Shown in pieces: positions 63,169 to 64,000 of a stretch of DNA of 64,000 nucleotides; position 1 is the first letter of the stretch, and every line of letters starts with the position of its first letter. Origin of the DNA: Sphingobium fontiphilum (GTDB lineage: Bacteria > Pseudomonadota > Alphaproteobacteria > Sphingomonadales > Sphingomonadaceae); contig NZ_JACIEB010000002.1 of assembly GCF_014196635.1 (NCBI RefSeq), positions 485,591-549,590 on the forward strand, read 5' to 3'. The notes beneath the pieces were generated by a model. It did no database searches. It saw nothing but the letters and a program-made list of their open reading frames with translations, and was not told the origin of the DNA. Position numbers and translations under genes: made by a program.

Positions 63169-63735
63169 ATGACCCTCCCGGACCTGCTCGCCCCCACCTA
63201 TGTCCAGATGCTGCGCGCCCTGTCCTTCTGGCTGGACAAGGCGCAGGCGCAGATGCCCGGCGAAGCCGCGGACGCGCTGCTCGCCGCCCGGCTCGCGCCC
63301 GACATGTTCCCCCTCTCGACACAAGTCCGCTTCGCCTGCGTCCAAGCGCGCGAGGGGATGCACCGGCTGCGTGGCGAAGCCTTCCCGCCCGCTATCACCG
63401 AATTGCTGGATGAAGGGCGCCATGCGGGCGATCACCCCGGCACCATGGCGCAGGCGCAGGCCCGCATCGCCGACACCATCGCCACGGTCGAAAGCCTCGC
63501 CGCCGCCACGCCCGACGCCGACCCGGACCGCGCCATCGCCCATGACCTCCCCATCGGCCTGATCTTCGACCTCACCGCGCAGCAATATGCCCGCGACTGG
63601 GCGCTGCCCCAATTCTACTTCCACGTGATGACCGCCTACGCCATCCTGCGGCAACAGGGCGTGGACCTGGGCAAAGCGGACTATGTCGCCCACATGTTCG
63701 CCTATCTCCGCCCAGGGACCATGCCGGCGGCGTGA
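63169..63735 (+). CDS. DUF1993 family protein
   Basis: 188 residues. A helical protein with the DUF1993 layout: LAPTYVQMLRALSFWLDKAQ at the start, LAARLAPDMFPLSTQVRFAC, and the C-terminal LPQFYFHVMTAYAILRQQGV with DLGKADYVAHMF. It belongs to the DinB-like four-helix superfamily but lacks an evident metal-binding His triad. The function is unknown. It is placed between two copies of a REP-like palindrome. Confidence 0.85.
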   Translation: MTLPDLLAPTYVQMLRALSFWLDKAQAQMPGEAADALLAARLAPDMFPLSTQVRFACVQAREGMHRLRGEAFPPAITELLDEGRHAGDHPGTMAQAQARIADTIATVESLAAATPDADPDRAIAHDLPIGLIFDLTAQQYARDWALPQFYFHVMTAYAILRQQGVDLGKADYVAHMFAYLRPGTMPAA

Positions 63736-63797
63736 GGCAGGGGAAATTGGTCGCAAAGGGAAACGCGGAAAGGGAAAGGAAAAGCCGCCACTCTCAC

Positions 63798-63828
63798 GTC
63801 GCCCCGGCCTTGAGCCGGGGTCCAGCTT
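63798..63828. repeat. REP-like palindrome, copy 2
   Basis: CGTCGCCCCGGCCTTGAGCC and GGGGTCCAGCT differ from the copy at 63051 at only two or three bases. It starts 62 bases after the DUF1993 stop. Confidence 0.75.
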
Positions 63829-64000
63829 CACTCAATTTAATGCACTGTCACCGAAATCTGTGGGTTGCAGAGTTCCCCGCACAATTTGGGGGTTAAGTAA
63901 ACTGGCATGTCTGGACGGCGCCCTGCGATCAAGGGTGAAGTTGTGGTGAAGTAACGGTATCGGGGTGCGGTCATGTCTTCGGCCTGTTTGGCGTGGGGGT
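63829..64000. other. right-end stretch without a recognised gene
   Basis: From the second REP to the window end no credible coding frame was found. The composition shifts to more A/T near 63835-63905. A short frame from the ATG at 63907 (MSGRRPAIKGEVVVK) stops after 15 codons. It could be the end of a mobile element or the upstream region of a gene beyond the window; nothing more can be said. Confidence 0.3.

Overview
The window is about 64 kb of GC-rich chromosome from an alphaproteobacterium, almost certainly a sphingomonad (Sphingobium/Sphingomonas-like). The evidence is the gene content and order: a CtrA regulator, zapA - 6S RNA - 5-formyl-THF cyclo-ligase, a tkt-gap-pgk-fba carbon block, DUF1178/DUF2842/DUF2834 proteins, and tRNA genes set in dense short operons. 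No rRNA, CRISPR array, replication origin or intact mobile element was seen.

Layout. 0-6.4 kb: housekeeping genes (lptG/lptF, DUF2141, lipid kinase, methyltransferase, comF, glutaredoxin, carbon-nitrogen hydrolase, DUF1178) ending in tRNA-Arg(CCT). 6.4-16.7 kb: an accessory block bounded by decayed transposase pieces. It holds a hybrid histidine kinase with a C-terminal HPt, a FixJ/NarL-type regulator, and a chaperone-usher pilus operon of the DUF4402 / spore-coat-U type (four pilin-like subunits, one chaperone, one usher). 16.7-21.3 kb: homogentisate catabolism (hmgA-fahA-maiA) under a divergent MarR regulator with a large palindromic operator, then a CofE-like ligase. 21.6-25.8 kb: a TolC/HlyD/ABC operon in which every ATP-binding motif of the ABC protein is degenerate. 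26-30 kb: tRNA (CAT), a polysaccharide-deacetylase-like protein, a PAS histidine kinase with a damaged ATP-binding domain, and an Lrp regulator. 30-37.3 kb: thiE, DUF2834, fba, a TlpA-like protein, pgk, gap, tkt. 37.5-39 kb: zapA, 6S RNA, cyclo-ligase, DUF2842 and a transposase scar. 39-50.4 kb: guaB, an iron-permease-like protein, a CitE-like lyase, SPFH/NfeD, trmB, a ClC antiporter, an ATP-grasp protein coupled to threonine synthase, arfB, an RluA-family enzyme and an acyltransferase. 50.5-53 kb: a small redox group (wrbA, pirin, LysR). 53-57.2 kb: ctrA, a low-complexity secreted protein, a subtilase, and an ECF sigma/anti-sigma pair. 57.2-64 kb: mobA, an AI-2E-type transporter, a ubiquinone hydroxylase, a CNNM/CorC protein, an OmpA lipoprotein and DUF1993.

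How parts may work together. A perfect TTAA-N7-TTAA box lies 48 bp before the first pilin gene, with TTAACCAT or palindromic variants before the second pilin gene and the chaperone gene. The window also encodes CtrA, with a similar box in front of it. Cell-cycle control of the pilus is therefore a reasonable but untested idea. The strongest candidates for undescribed biology are the pseudo-ABC secretion operon, the CtrA-boxed pilus cluster with its attached phosphorelay, and the ECF/anti-sigma/subtilase/low-complexity-protein locus, which shares a palindromic divergent promoter.
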